From contig NC_051433.1 of the NCBI RefSeq assembly GCF_001649575.2, positions 27,915,303-27,979,302 of the forward strand: a stretch of DNA of 64,000 bases, written 5' to 3'. Numbering within the stretch: position 1 is the first letter of the stretch; the number at the start of each line of letters is the position of its first letter. The DNA is from Kryptolebias marmoratus (taxonomy: Eukaryota > Chordata > Actinopteri > Cyprinodontiformes > Rivulidae). The notes below the pieces were generated by a model that saw only the letters and a program-made list of their open reading frames with translations, did not search any database and was not told the origin of the DNA. Shown here piece by piece: positions 21,501 through 36,500 of the stretch. Both the position numbers and the translations under genes were made by a program.

Positions 21501-24500
21501 TCTTCCTCTGGCTAATTTCCTCCACTTCACTATTCCACCACCAGTTCTCCTTATCATCTTTTCTTTGTCCAGATGGCACACCAAGTAACTTCCATCCTAC
21601 CTGTCTGTCTAATCACTGTTGCTGTAGTAGCCCAGTCATCTGGAAGCTCTTTCTTACCACCCGGAGTCTTTAACAGCTCTTCTCTGAACTAGTCACAACA
21701 TTCTTCCTTCCTTCCAGGTTACCTCTTCTACACAGAATGTAGTCTACCTGTGTACTCCTTCTTCCACTCTTATAGGTCACCCTGTGTTCCTCCATCTTTT
21801 GGAAATAGTTGCTGACTACAGCCATTTCCATCCTCTTGGCATAATTCACCACCATCTGTCCTTCCTGGTTCTTTTACTTGACACCAAACCTGCCCATCAC
21901 CTCCTCGTCTCCTCTGGTTCCTTCACCAACATGTCCATTCAGATCTGCTCTGATCACCACTCTCTCCTCCATGGGAATACTCCCTGTCACTTCATCAAGA
22001 TCCTTTCAGAGTTTCTCTTTCTCTTCTACATCACATCCAACCTATGGAGCATAACCACTGACGACGTTGAACATCATACCTTCTACTTATACCTTCAGAC
22101 ACGTCACCCCATCTGACACTCTTTTCACCTCAACTACATTCCTTGCTAACTCCTCCTTCAGGACCATCCCTACTCCGTTTCCCTTCTCAGCTTAAAGGTG
22201 AAATAAAAAGTGTTTTGAAGTGAACATAAATAAAAAGAAAGTTATAAAAGGTGCTTTTTTTCTGAGTCTCTCATTAAAAAAAATTACACTCATTTAAAAT
22301 TCATAATAAAAGATTGAAAAAATTACTAGGATCTCTTCGGCACTTTCTGTGATCATTCGGAAGTGTGACTTATCACATGCCAAGCACATTAACACAAACA
22401 AGGTACTAAATGGCAAATTCAATGATAAACACTGCGACAGTAACCTCCTCAGTGTCCTACATCACCAACCAAGAAGTTAGCACCACCCACACAATCACCG
22501 CACTTTGAGATTTTCACACAAAAGCTCTAAAAACAAGTCATTAACATTTTAAATCAGAACACTGGACAACTGAAATATTTTAAAATAGTGTTTAACTAAA
22601 AGAAAAACACGAAAACTAATTTTTATATTTTATTTCATTTACTTATTTATTTGTCAACACTACTGGTGGCTGTTGTTGTTAACCCGGGCCTCGAGTGATC
22701 CGGTATGGTGTTACTTGGTTGAACTTGCATGTTAGTTTTGGCAGAAGTGTTTTTCACCGGATGCCCTTCCTAACACAACCCTCACCTTTTACCTGGGCTG
22801 AGGACCAGCATGAGAAATACACTGGTTTGTGCTCCCCAGTGGCTGGGTTTATAATACAAAATAAAATATTTTGTTATTTATATGTATTTTGTTTTTAATA
22901 CACAGATATAAATAAAGTGACTGGGAGAACGCAAATAAACATATTTACAGTCAGTCTGTTTAAAATCAGTAAGAGCGTTTTTTTTAGGCCTGTGACGATA
23001 AACGATAAATCAATTAACCGCAAGATAAAAAAAATGAGGTCGACAAGTTTCATTTATCGGCGTTATCGTTCCTTCCTGTCTCTGTCTCTTTCTATTGAAG
23101 ACATTGGAGGACAAAAGGCTCCGGTGCTCTTCACTGACCCCCTCCCTTTCTCTTAGCATAAGGGGGCGTGGCCTATCGCATCAGGTAGCCAGCCGTGGCG
23201 CCTCAGCTTTTAGCTCTGCAGCGTTAGCCCCCGCTAGGAGTTAGCAAGCTAAAGAAACGCTGTTTGATATTGGGGGAAAAACAAAATGGAATTGGTTTCA
23301 AGCTGGAAGTAACAGCAGCGGTGTGGGAGCACTTCGGATTTGAACCAAATGACCGAGGCGAACCGCTGAACCTTTGTGAGCTGGTATGTCGCCGTGTGCT
23401 TTTGTTAGTTTGCACTTTTAGTTTATAAAACTGTCAGTTTTGTCCGTCTTCTCTATCTAAAAGTAATGATTATTACTTTTTGAAGAGCAGTTTAGTTTAC
23501 AGACTTAATAATCCGTACTGTTTTGGTTGAATGTAGGTTTTATTTCCGTATTTTTTTATTTTTTTTTAGTTTTTATTCAAGTGCATTTTTTGTTAACAGA
23601 GACTGAGAGTCCATTTTATTCTTGTTTTTGGTCGTTTTGTTTATTTTGTGTTCCAGTTCCAGTGTTAAGTGTTCTTTTGAAAGTAAAGTTTTATTAATCT
23701 TTGGAAGGATGTATTTGCACTATTATAGTATTATCTAGTGCTGGGCGATATGGAAAAAATCCTATATCACGATATGGATAATTTTATATCACGATAACGA
23801 TATATATCACGATATACCCCAATTACGTACGTTGTCAGTTATTCTCTGAAAAATATGAAAAAAATAATCTAATTTCTTACCTTTTTCAAGCTTTATTTCG
23901 AAGTGACATTTAACTAAACTTTCACAAATGAGATCTGCTGCATTTTAGTGCAGCAATATATATGTACCTGTTACGATGTAACAGTATTAAATGACAACAG
24001 ACTCTATTATCTTCGGCCGGCTATGGTTTCATTTTTCACAACTTTCCCGGCTCTTTTACAACTTGCTTGACCTTGCATTTTTTGGATTGTTAAATATTCT
24101 TTTTCGTGGTTCTTCTTTAAGTGATAGAAGAGGTTTGTTGTGTTGGCGTCAGATGAGAAAACAGTCTAATAGCAGAGTTAGCATTAGCATTAGCAGAGTT
24201 AGCATATTACCTTTTTCTGCTCCGTGTCGGACTACTTGAACCAAATCACAGACGTCCCCCCTCGTTTTGGTAAAAGTCTTTCTTCTTGGGCTGCCTGCTA
24301 GCTGTCTCTACTTGTTGCGACCCCGGGTTTGATACTTCATGCGTCTCCATCTTTTAGCACTTATGGTGAAAACACGGCGCCGCACAGAAAGCCGCTGCCG
24401 TAAAGCACGTCGCAAACCCACACGTAAAGCAGCGTCATGTCGCAAAACGGAGGTTCTTTGCAAAATAGTTATTTTTTCTTCTTATTTGTCACTTATATAA

Positions 24501-27500
24501 ACTGAATGTATGCAAACTGACAACACTAATACGTTCGTCGTAGCCTACGTTATGAAATATTTACATGAATCATTGATACAATTATGATAGAGACGATACA
24601 AGAAAATATATCATGCTAGACACTTTTCTATCGTCCCCACGATATGTATCGTTATATCGCCCAGCACTAGTATAATCATTACATTAGTTTAAAACTGCCT
24701 CCAAACGATATTATTGTTTATCACAATTTCTGAGACAATGAATCGTCCAGCAAAATTTGTTATTGTGACAGGCGTAAACTTAGGACAGATCTTTATGGTG
24801 TTTTAGTTGATAATTTTAATGTTTTCTCAGTGCTTGTGATTATATTAAAATTTCAATCTTGATATTCAGACTATCAATATCTGATTAAAATAGATAATGA
24901 GGGATTTATATGAATCAGTATCAGAAAAACATGAAGTGTCTGATGCTGATTTTAAACTGACTGCATGACACTTTCACTTGTGTTTCCACTCTCATTAGGT
25001 GTACTTTTTCATCAAAAAAGTGTCATAAGTTTTAGGCAGCAACGGTAATAATAGTGGAATTTAAATAAAAATACAAACCTCCATGTAGTATGTTTTATTT
25101 TGTTGGTCTGAATTCTTTGTTTTAATATCAAGATGCTGTTAAACTCTGACAGTTTTACTGAAGGTATGGGATGTGCATTTTAAGAAAAAACACTCTTTGA
25201 ATTTGTTTATAACTGTTTGATTATTCTTGGAATATTAAACCTATTTAACTAGACTTCACATATTTGAAAAATACTGCCCTACCTGAGTTATCATACCATC
25301 AGAACCTCATACCAGGACATGCCAACTTGCTGCATGTTTAAAAAATGTGAATTGAAGTTGTCTGTGTCGATTCTCAGTCATTGCACATCCTAAGAATTTC
25401 AAAAACAAAGCAACTGGCCTTTGTCTCTGTAGTTCAGAGGTTCCCAAAGATTTTCTTCTGGGCCCCCCTATGGATTACAATAAAATACCCCCCCCCCCAA
25501 AAAAAAAAAACAAACAAAAAAAACCCACATATCATTCAACCAGACATACATCTATACACATATTTTGTTTTCAAACTCCACTGAAATTTATTTCACACTT
25601 CAGATTGCAACAAAACAAACTACAAACCATCTTTACCTGGGTTTCCCCCAGAAAAGAGACTAAGACCGGTGGTAGGTGGCCATTCGCCAGCCAACCGTGA
25701 TCTAGTAAAAAAGACTATTTATTATTTAAAATAGGGCTATTTATTATGTAATATTGTAAGAAATCTGTATCAAATAGTTACACAACTACAGTTTTACAGA
25801 AAGGCACTTTTGAAATACTTTTTTAAACAAAAATACAATTAAAAATAAATACTAATTTATTGCACCCAATTTAAATCCTAATTTAAGTCACATTTACAAA
25901 TAAATCAAATTAACATAAATGAAAAAGTGCAAACAAAGCACCAACACCAGGCCAATGAATAAGAACAGACAACTCTGAAAAACAGAGAGATGCTGTACTG
26001 TACTGTGCATATCTAATGCTGAATTTAATAGCATCATCATTTAATGTTAAACAAGGATAATATTTTCATTAAGCACAAAATATGCTTACCGTATTCAGTC
26101 TTGTAAAGCCACCCTGACTGCCCGGTGGAAGCGTTTATACTTGGCACTTAAGTCGGTGCAGTATTCTCCAAAAAGACAGGGGGCAGAATGCTACGTAACC
26201 AGTGGAAATACGGTAAAAAGAGAGCAGATGGTTGAACGGAGCGTGCGGTCCACACCAAGTTATAAAAGGTGCATGACGTGACACCGCGGGGAAACTCTGC
26301 TGTACAGATGAACACTTTTGTGTAACTGTTTTTTTTTTTTTGTTCTAAAATGTAGACGAGCATTCTTTGCTGTCAGTGTTATTTCAAACATATTTCTTTT
26401 TTTTTTAAATTATTTGTAACAATATTCAACTTTGCTATCATCAATACATTTGAAAAAAGCCTCTGTGCAAAATGGGGTTTAAAAACCCGTCCCCGTCAAA
26501 AACCTGTTCATTATGCTTAGTCAGGCACTGTTTTTTTTTTTTCATTAATCCATACTGCTTTTCGTGCCCCCCCTTCAATGGCGCTGCACCCCACACTTTG
26601 GGAACCACTGCTGTAGTTGTAGACATTTTAATTCTCATCCAATGAACTTTTTGAATTCAAAGGAAAAGTGTGGAGTTCCAAGTTTTTAATAAGAAGTCAG
26701 GTGATCTGTGAATGTAAGCTGAAATCACAAGCTAATTCCTCCCCCTTGCTTCCCTCTTAAAGGTCATTCAGGTCTTTGTAAGGTCTTGTTTCACAAGAGA
26801 GATGCTTTGGTCACCTGCATGAAGGTGTAAATTGGAGTGAAAATGATTGGGAATCAGGCTTAACGTTCCATTGTGGGTTTTGAAAAGCTGAAACCTCAGA
26901 CCTCCACTGTTTAAAGTAGGTCTTTTTCTTTTGATGTAAATGGTTTCCTTTACCCTGTCTCAAACAATACATCTTCTCTGTCCAAAATATGAACATTGTT
27001 GTCCTCAAAAAGTGTCTCTTATCTTTGAGGTGTAGGTGAACAGCTGAGTCCTGTCCTGAAGAACTGGCCTTCCTGTGTTGAGCCATACATTTATGGACAG
27101 GCTGTTTAGTTTCACCTATAGAAAACCCTTGATTCACTTGAGCATTTGGACAGGAAGATTTGTCCCTTGTCAAGCACCCCTCACACAGAGGTTCTAAAAA
27201 ACCAAAATGTGCCACAAGCTAAACACAGCTGTCCTCTCTTTTAAACTGTAGACACAAGTTGTGCAGTCAAACCAGCCAACATACTGAAGGAGCCATCATT
27301 GTCCCATGCTAGCTGCACATAATGAAATGTTTATCAGTCTGAGGCCCCGTCCACACAGAAACAGCATTTTAGGAGCCCTTAAGTGATATTTTTTGAAACC
27401 AAACTTCAGTGTGAGAAAATCCCTAACTGTCACCATTGTGTCCTTGTGTGGACAGACAAAACACAACTATTTTTAAATGCTGATGTCATAGTCCCACTTC

Positions 27501-30500
27501 TAACTTCATCTATGACCCCAAATGTTAGGGAAGTAACAGCAGTAATCTAACAAGGTTGAATCAAGTCCTCTGGACGGGTTCTTCTTTGCTGAAAACATTT
27601 TGTCTTTTTTCAAAAAGACTTATTCAGTCTGAAGAGCTGCTAGCAAACTCAGCCTTATAAGCAGCACCTTTACATAGTAAATAAACCAGTTGCTGGTGAC
27701 ACCCAAAACTAGTTGTTCACATGCAAAAGAAGGACCATCAGCCTAATGACTGATGGTTAGGGCCAGCAGTAATGACAGATTACATTCTTGTGTTTGTGCT
27801 GTAGACATGCTGTAAAGGTGTTTACTGTAGAACTTCAATGGACAGACAAGGTTGATTAACAATAAAATGACCTTAAATAGAGCAGAGCTAAAACCCTAAG
27901 TTCACCAAATAATCCAAAGCCAAAATGTTTTGGACATTATAAAACTGTCAACAATTCAGAACAAAAACAAAACCTAAATGTTGCAGAAATAACTACAATA
28001 TACATAAAGTATGCTTTTAAAAGATGTAAGAAATGCAATAGTTTAAAAGAAACTTGTGTATAATTCACTAAGCTACTCCTCTGCTTGATATCTTTATGTC
28101 CGTGTTTCATGTCATGTTTTCAGTTTCTGGTGTATTTTTGTGGCATAGTTACAGTGTTACATACAGGCCCGGTATAGTTACTACAGTGTTTGGGTTGTGT
28201 TTTTTTTTTGTGTGTGTTTCCATGTGGATGAAAACATTTCTAGAAAAAGTTTTGTGTTTATGAGAGAGATGATCATTTTGGAAAGGCAGTGTTCCCGTGT
28301 GGAAAGTGCCTGATTCTAAGCTTATCTCTGTTTGTCGATAAATTAATCGCAGGTCTTTGTAGTGTATTGTGTGGTTTAGAAGAGATCAGTTTTGTTGGAG
28401 GACAGGCGTGTATGTGCAGTCATAACAGGGATTCCTGTGCATCCATCTTTGTGGGCAACAATGTGTGGAATGTCAGATATGTGTGAGTGAGCGTCTGAGC
28501 TGAGAGAGATGCAGGCAACATGTATGTTGTTGTTGTGTTTTCTGCAGGAGGGTGACCCAACCACCCCACTATATTTTATTGGAGTGATGTGGTTCCCTCA
28601 GACAATTAAGGTCAAGTTCTAGATGCACAAGGCTTTTTGCCTACTTGTCATTTCATAGTAGATAGACTAAACTTGATGATAACCCCAGCCTGGTGAGGAA
28701 ATATTTAGTTCCATGAAAGAAAAACTTCAACTGAGTATGTCTGAAACAGCTCATAAGGTACTCTCATCAGTTTTGGTGTACTATTGACCTTTCATTGAAG
28801 GGTTGCAGCAATTGGTCAACATAACTGACGGCCTTGACTTAAAAAATGTGGTTGGTGCGGATTTTTTTTTTTTTGTGGAGTTGTCCTACACAGAACCATT
28901 AATAGGCTGCCCTGGTCATAAAGAACCATGTAAATGTTTTGGGAACTTTAATGTAAGACCTGAAGACATATTGCCTCTATTGGTAGCCAAGAAATACCAA
29001 CAAGGAAGAACTTTGAGGGAAGTGGGAAGTAGGGAGTGGGGGGACGAGACGGAAACTTTCAAAAAGGTAGGAGCACTTCATTGGAAACAAACTACATGTT
29101 GAATTCAGATTGTTTAAATCAGAACTTTCCTTCCACATAAGTGCAACTGCAATGGATGGACATCTGAAAAAAACCTTAGAACTCTGATACCAACTCTTGA
29201 TAGGTTTTAGTGAGTAAGGTTGGTGCATCATGTCATCCTTTTTTTTATTGTTCCTGTTTGTACAGTGATGTTTGAGTCTCATGGACATCAACATATATAA
29301 CTAGAGAGAGGACCAGAAGGCAGAAGTTGAAGCCACAAACAATGAGCGTCCCCTACTGGCCACCTACAGTAAAAAAATTTTTAAGACCGTACGTGGCACT
29401 TCCGCATTGAGGGAACAGCCCCAAGTCCTTCGTGCGCAGAATCTGGCTCCAAAAGAATAATATGACAGCATCCATTTTGGCTTCTGTTTTGAACAGCGTA
29501 GGTTAATGGAGTTGTTTCAACCATCTTGTAAAAATTGCTTTGCATCATATCTGGGTTTTACCAACAAGTTCATAAGTCAGTTTAAAACCATATGTCAGAA
29601 AGGCTGCATAATTTAAATCAGGAAGTAAACGTTTCCACAGAGTGGATGTGATTATCTGTGGGCTGAAGGCTCGTGACGGTGAAAACAGAAACTGTTTTAT
29701 GACACATTATCTCATGCAGGTCAAAGCTGTGAGACATCTGCCATGTTGGCACTAACGGAAAGAAAACGAAAGTTTAGTTTAAAGTGTCCTTTTCTACCTT
29801 GAGCATCAGCACTTTGATACCTGGTACTTTGAATTCTTAGGTGTCTTTTTATCGCTTGCTGTTGTTACCTGCCACACAATGCAGCAGTTAGTAAGCAAAG
29901 TGGTTTCAACAAGCATCTATATGACTGAACTAACTCAAGAAGGTTTATTTATTACAAAGGCTCAACAGTAAGGTATCAAGGAAAACTTCCCATTTAAGGC
30001 AGTTTACTGTTCAATGAATAATCATTATAAATAATTGTGGTTACAATAATGACAAAAACAATCGTAAATAATGTTTTATCCATAATTGAGAAGCTCCATT
30101 CCTGAGGTGTTATTTGAACAAATACCTGAAGATTTGTGTTTACTGCCATGCAAAGTAGGGGTTTGTTTTCACCCAGAGTAAATACCCAGATGTGTTGCTG
30201 CACTGTATGATTTATTATAATTATTCTACTTTATGTATGTAACCAGCACAAGTCCTCCAAAACAAGTGTATATTGTGTATATTTTGTCAGTAGTTAGAGC
30301 TAGGAAGATTTCAGTGAGCTAGTGTACCAGTATAAATGGCAATTCCCGTACATTGATCAAACAGTTTGCTTGCTTCATGACCAGTGTTGTGACTCTAATC
30401 CTCTGTTAGTGGGTCAGTCTAAAGATCAGGAACAGTCAAGCTTGTGATGGGAACTTCTGCACATGTTTCTGTTCTTCCTCTTTCAGCTCTTCACTGATGG

Positions 30501-33500
30501 AACCACCAACAAGTTGGTGGGCTGCTATGTGGATGACAGTCCTGAGGATGTGGTCCTGGTCCGAGTGTATGGAAACAAGACAGAGCTAATTGTGGACAGA
30601 GATAATGAGCTCAAAAGCTTTCAGGTAGAGCTAGATGTGTTGTTGAGCTTACCTCAGGTAATTGTCGGATGTTTCAGAATAAGCTCTCTGATCTAAATTC
30701 TCTCTCTCTCTAGGTGCTACATGCTAACGGTTGTGCTCCACGCCTCTACTGCACTTTTCAAAACGGCATCTGCTATGAATTCATGCAGGGAGATGCTCTC
30801 GGCCCTCAGGATGTTCGAGATCCAACTTTGCTCCGGTCAGAATAAAACAGAGTTGTAACTTTTTTTTAGGGCTTTTATATACTTTGTTAACAAACAATAA
30901 AATGCTTATCAGTGTATGAACTAAGTGACCTGGTGTAACTGTTTGTCAGAGCTTCTGTGATGTCATTTTCCTACACAGAGGATTGTACACACAAGGCTGT
31001 TCATTAGATTGGAGGATCCACACTGGAATAAAGTCTGAAATTATTCCAAAAGCATTTAGTAAAGAGGTCGAGTCAAATACAGATGTGGAATTATCTAGAA
31101 TGTTTGCTTGATTTTTCAGTTAAGCTTATGATGTTTATCGAAAACACTAAAACTGAAATGCAGATACAGGAAAAAAAAAATTCAACTGACCATTTATTTC
31201 CCATAAATAAACACTGATTTATATACTTTTTATGCATAATAAAGAATCCAAAATGGCAAACGCTGAAACCCCCCCTAATAATCATAGGCTGCTGACCAAC
31301 AATTGGCATAGATACGAACCTAACATTGAAAACACAATAAAAAAAGCGAATGTGATTAGCATCATGTGTACCACTAGAAATTTATACACAAATCAAACCT
31401 TTCAAAGTCATAACTGTCAAAGACAGTTATATTGTGAAAACTAAAGCTTTTATGTACAGAAATATATTCTTCAGGTGAAGAAAAGATTAAAATGATGTGA
31501 AAACACACAACATGCTTATACAACATCAGCTATGGCAAGTCTACAAGGTGCAGCACAGATTACCATCATCTGTTTTTGACAATTGAAAGTTGATTCAAAA
31601 TCCTCTATGTTTGTGACTTGATGCATCTAAAAATATATTATAACCTTCTACCCCTCCTCTCCTGGAACATTCTTTCTTTTTCTAATCTTGAAGATGAAGA
31701 GTAACTTCACCCTGTAGTGGGACTTTCTGTCACCAGATCAGACAAAGATTTTTTTTGTTGTACTCTTCTTGGTATCAGTGTACTATGAGATGTAGTCTTG
31801 TTGATGAGCTGTTCTTTCGTTCTCCTCTCAGGCTGATAGCCAGAGAAATGGCTCGCATCCATGCCATTCATGCCCACAATGGCTGCATCCCCAAACCCAA
31901 CCTATGGATCAAGATGAGGAAGTATTTCTCGCTTGTGGCCACAGAGTTCACTGAACAAGCTTCCAACATCAGGTGACTTCTTGCTCCAATTCTGACTCTC
32001 AGTTCCAGAGCGGCACTCACTGTTGATAGTGATGCAAATGTTTCATGAAGTGCAGCCTAGTTTGGCTGTAAAATGAGTTTAGGTTGTCCAACAGCTGTTA
32101 TTATCTCAGAGCCCCTGGTGACACAGTACTGTAGCACTTAAGGTTAGTTTGCACCTTTGAATATCGGGCGAACACTTTCTATTGTTAGATTTAGATGTTG
32201 TGTAATGTGCTAGTAATAGAAATACTGCTTTTGTGTTTTAGCCAAACCTAAAAAATCATATCAGTAATGACGTTTTAGCAATGAAACCTTTAGAATATGA
32301 TAAATAAGACCCCTTTCTTATTTTTGCATGTTTGCATTCTTTTTAGTGGTATATTGAGAAAGTTGGCTATAGAAAAATAACATCACAACCTCTTCTCTTT
32401 AAGTATCTTATACATTAGCATCGTAGCATGGTCCCCATCAACATCAGATTGCCTCAGATTTATAGGTCGTCTAAAAATTCTGTGATATGGACTTAGGGAC
32501 TTTGAAATGTCCCATAATACCCTCTTATACACTCACCAGCTATTTTTTTTAGGTACATTTGTTCTTTTGCTTGTGAACACAAATAGCTAGTCAGCCGATC
32601 ACATGGCAGCAACTCTGTGCATTTAGACATAAATGTAGTAAATACAACTTGCTGAATTTCAAACCAATTATCAGAATGTAGAAGAAAAGAGGATTAAAGT
32701 TACTTTGAATGTGGTGTGATTGTTCGTGCCAGGCAGGCTTGTCTGATTAGTTTTTGAAACTGCTGATCTACTGGGATTTTTACTCACAACCATCTCTAAA
32801 GTTTACAGAGACTCATCAGAACTGAATTGAAGAAGTGACTAAATAATTTTAATAAAACATTGCTATATATTCAGTGGGTTGGTACTCGGCTAAAGCTACA
32901 TATTTTTTTGAAACTACTTTTCAGTAGTTGGACTTTTTTATTTCATGCCACTGTTGAGTGCCGAAGTTACTGAAGTGTAGACTTTTGGTCTTAGTTATTA
33001 TTATTAATTAATTTGGCATAAAAGGAAAAAAAATCCCTCTCTTTCACCACTTGCTGGTTGTTTTGGTTTATTCAAAAGCTGCATGTGAACTTTAGAGGAA
33101 AAATAATCTGTTAATAAAACACCAGAGGCTGCAGTGGAGCGACATCATCATCATCTTCATCAGGGAGTCAGCAGAGATATAATACAATAAGGTTGCACTG
33201 TATTTACTGTAATAACTTTGTAAAATTAAACAGCTTCACATATGAACCTATAATTCACTCTATATTTCAAAGTGAAGGATTGTTTCTATACTTTCATTGA
33301 AAACAAATGTGATGAACTTTTATAAAAGGGCTGTAAAGTTTGTCCTTTATAAATGACCCACAGGCTGCCTTTTAAACGCTTTTTACTGAGCCATTTAACA
33401 TTTTGTTGAACTGAAACACTTTATGCTGTATTTTTTTTTAATTTGTCAGTATTCATAAAATTAAAAATTTTTTGGGCTATTATAAAAATGTTATTAACCC

Positions 33501-36500
33501 ACAATATGATGAAACATAAAATACAGAAAAAACAGAATTAAAAAAAAAAAAACTGGGGGAAAAACAGATTTCATATGGCCTTACAGTATAATAGAAGTGC
33601 ACTATATTGCTGATTTTATTTATTTATTCATGTTTATTGTTTTATCCAGTCGCCTACATCTGAATAAATACTTTCCGTTATTTTAAGTGAAAGTTCAACA
33701 GGAAGGTATCAAGAAAAAAATATATATTCAAGGCAGTTTGCTGTTTTTTAAGTCCAATAATGCAAACTCAGTCCATAAACATTTTTTATAATGATTACAA
33801 TATTGATCAAAATATTCATGATGATCATTTTTTTCATAATCGAGCAACCCTAACAGGTAATATACGTAATGAGAATGCATCATGGAAACATTACATGTAT
33901 GTCATATACATCAAAGGACTTCACACAGAGCGCCTAATTTTTTCTTGTTTTAACCCAGGTAAAAGGATTTTCTTGAAAGCATGTGGCAGCAGCTTTAGTT
34001 TGTAAAATCTGAAGTTAAACAACTGCTAGACCCTCTGAGAACAATTTTTGACCTCTGAATGGCAAATGTTTCCAGAGCAGCCAAAGTTAATGTGATTAGA
34101 GTGCATGAACACGTTCAGGAGGAAGAAATAATTTACAAACCACACATGTTTAACTTGTTCTTGCTAATGTCTGATAGTAAAAACAACAATGCGTTAAATT
34201 CAAAAAAATGAGCTGTATTTTTCCTTATATGTGACAGTTCTAAGCAGCAAAAGCTACTGCCCCTGACTGTAGCATAGTGCTCTTACAATAGCGTCTCTTA
34301 TAGCTGATAACTTTGTTACTGTGTGAACCAACAAACTGTACACCTGTTGCTTTAAGTTAAGGGTAATAAAGTACCAATAAGTTCAGTTTCCACGTTTTTG
34401 CACACTGAACACAATAAATAATATTTACATGATATATTTAAATGTTAACTTATCTTAACCTGCAGGTCAGGGACCGTAACATAACCAAATGACTGATTAT
34501 AAGTAATCTATTCACTTATACTAACAAACATTCATCAGCTGCTGGCAGGTTGTGCTTTACTGTACCTTTCACCATGTGCAAGGCCGAAGTGATGTCAGTT
34601 ATTGTCATCTGCACTAGTTCTGTGAGAAAGTGTCCTGCAGCTGGCCTCACATTACATTTACATTTGTTGTAACTGGAGTTGTTTGTCCAGCCTATTCCAC
34701 AGATGTGCAATGGGACTGATATCTGAAAAATTTGCCTTAAATTCATTGCATTTCTAAAACCATTTTTATGTTGTGATGGGACATCTTACTCATTTAAAAT
34801 TGTCAGTGACTTTGTTCATGTACTGTCATGGACAAAAGAAAGTACATCCTCCTTAAGTTCTGGGGTTTTAGTATCAGGACATAGTACTGGTCTGGTCTTT
34901 ACCAGGCTCCTAATTTATTTAAATATTACCTAAAATATACAAAAACACACAACAGATTCCACAATGTTATTGTTATTCAACAAAAATAAAGACAAAAGGA
35001 AAAAGGTCCCATCCAGCCCCAGATCCAGCAGGTTGTCGAACCTCATTAGCAGCAGTAACTCTCATCAGTGGTTTTCTGTAGGACTTTATCAGTCCTCACA
35101 TGGTTGTGGAGGAATTTTGTCCCCCTTTTTTGCTGCAACAGTTCAGGTTTGCAGACAATGGTTTCTGCACAGCTCTCTTACAATCCCACTGGAGCCTGTC
35201 AGTCAGGTTGAGGTCTGGACTTTATTTGGATTATTAAAATACCTTGATTCTTTTCCTTTTCAGCTATTCTGTTCTTGGAGTGGGACTTTTTAGGCACCTT
35301 ACAGTTTGATGCGACTGCAATTCAGAGGCCTGTGATGTGATTATAAGACAACTATTGATGTATCTTGAGTCATCCCCATTTTGAACAAAATCCTGAACAT
35401 AGAATCTCTCAGACCTTAAAATAAATAAATAAATAACATTACTCTACACTGCAGCATAAAAAAGTTTTCATTCAATCAAAATTTGGGGATCTAAATCAGG
35501 GGTGGAAATTAAAAATTTTGTCCACCAGCCATAGTGGCTGGTGGACACATTTTTTTACCAGCCACTCAAATATTTTACCAGCCACTATTTTTTGTTGTGA
35601 CAAAAAGTAATTTCATATGATGATGATGATGATGATGGAGGTGAGTGGAAGCAGTTGTTGTGCCCTACAAGCTGAACAATACCTCTTTCTGGACACTGCA
35701 TGGAAATAACTAGACTTTTCTTATTTTATTTTTTTACGCACACTGACCGACGTCATGACGTCATTGATTCAGTTAAAAAAAAAAACATTGTTTAACTTTC
35801 GGTTCTTCCTGTGACTACTCTTGAAAAACAGAAAATAAAATAGCTTCTCATCACAACACCTAATTGGTGTTAGACTGCGTGTAATCTGTAGTGGATCGAG
35901 TGCATCATATGGGTTTGCAGTGAACTGTTGTAATATTTTTATTATTCAGGCGGTTTTCTCCGCCTGAAGTGATATTTCGCTTTTATCTAAATACCATTCG
36001 GGTTGAATGTTATTTAGATCATTAATTATCCAACAACTAGTTAATTTACCAAAAAGTCCTTAACTGTGTTTATTCCTCTCATCATGGACAACAAGTCCTG
36101 TGAATTTGGAGACATTTGTTCTTTTTTTNNNNNNNNNNNNNNNNNNNNNNNNNNNNNNNNNNNNNNNNNNNNNNNNNNNNNNNNNNNNNNNNNNNNNNCT
36201 GTGTTTATTCCTCTGTATTATGATATTATTAGCACATTTTATTTTTAAAAGAATTATGTTTTTTTGTTTTTTTAATGAGAAATATTTCCCCTCTAAACAA
36301 TTCTGTTAATAGATAAGTCATTATTTACGGAGACGCAGGGGGAACCGTATCTGATGGGAGAACGCGGCTCGACGTAACAGCAGCAACTCGAGCACATTGC
36401 TGCCCCCTATATGTCAAGAGGACAAATAACACCTTTTCTGTTCAAATTGCTAATCCGCCACAGTGGCGTGTGTTGATCAAATTCACCCGCCACTTTAAAT

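Larger units (their letters stand above)
22985..24776 (+). mobile_element. hAT element (AGGCCTGTGACGATAA ends) containing a second hAT
   Basis: The left end TAGGCCTGTGACGATA and right end TATTGTGACAGGCGTA form an imperfect inverted repeat. Next to each end lie CGATAAACGATAAAT-like stretches. It carries a BED-finger coding remnant at 23314-23383 and is interrupted by a smaller hAT at 23736-24669. A flanking octamer duplication is no longer clear, in keeping with age. Confidence 0.65.

Noticed and set aside
36066..36309. Two frames across the second gap
   Set aside because: Open only because of N; the surrounding sequence is the interior of a hAT element.
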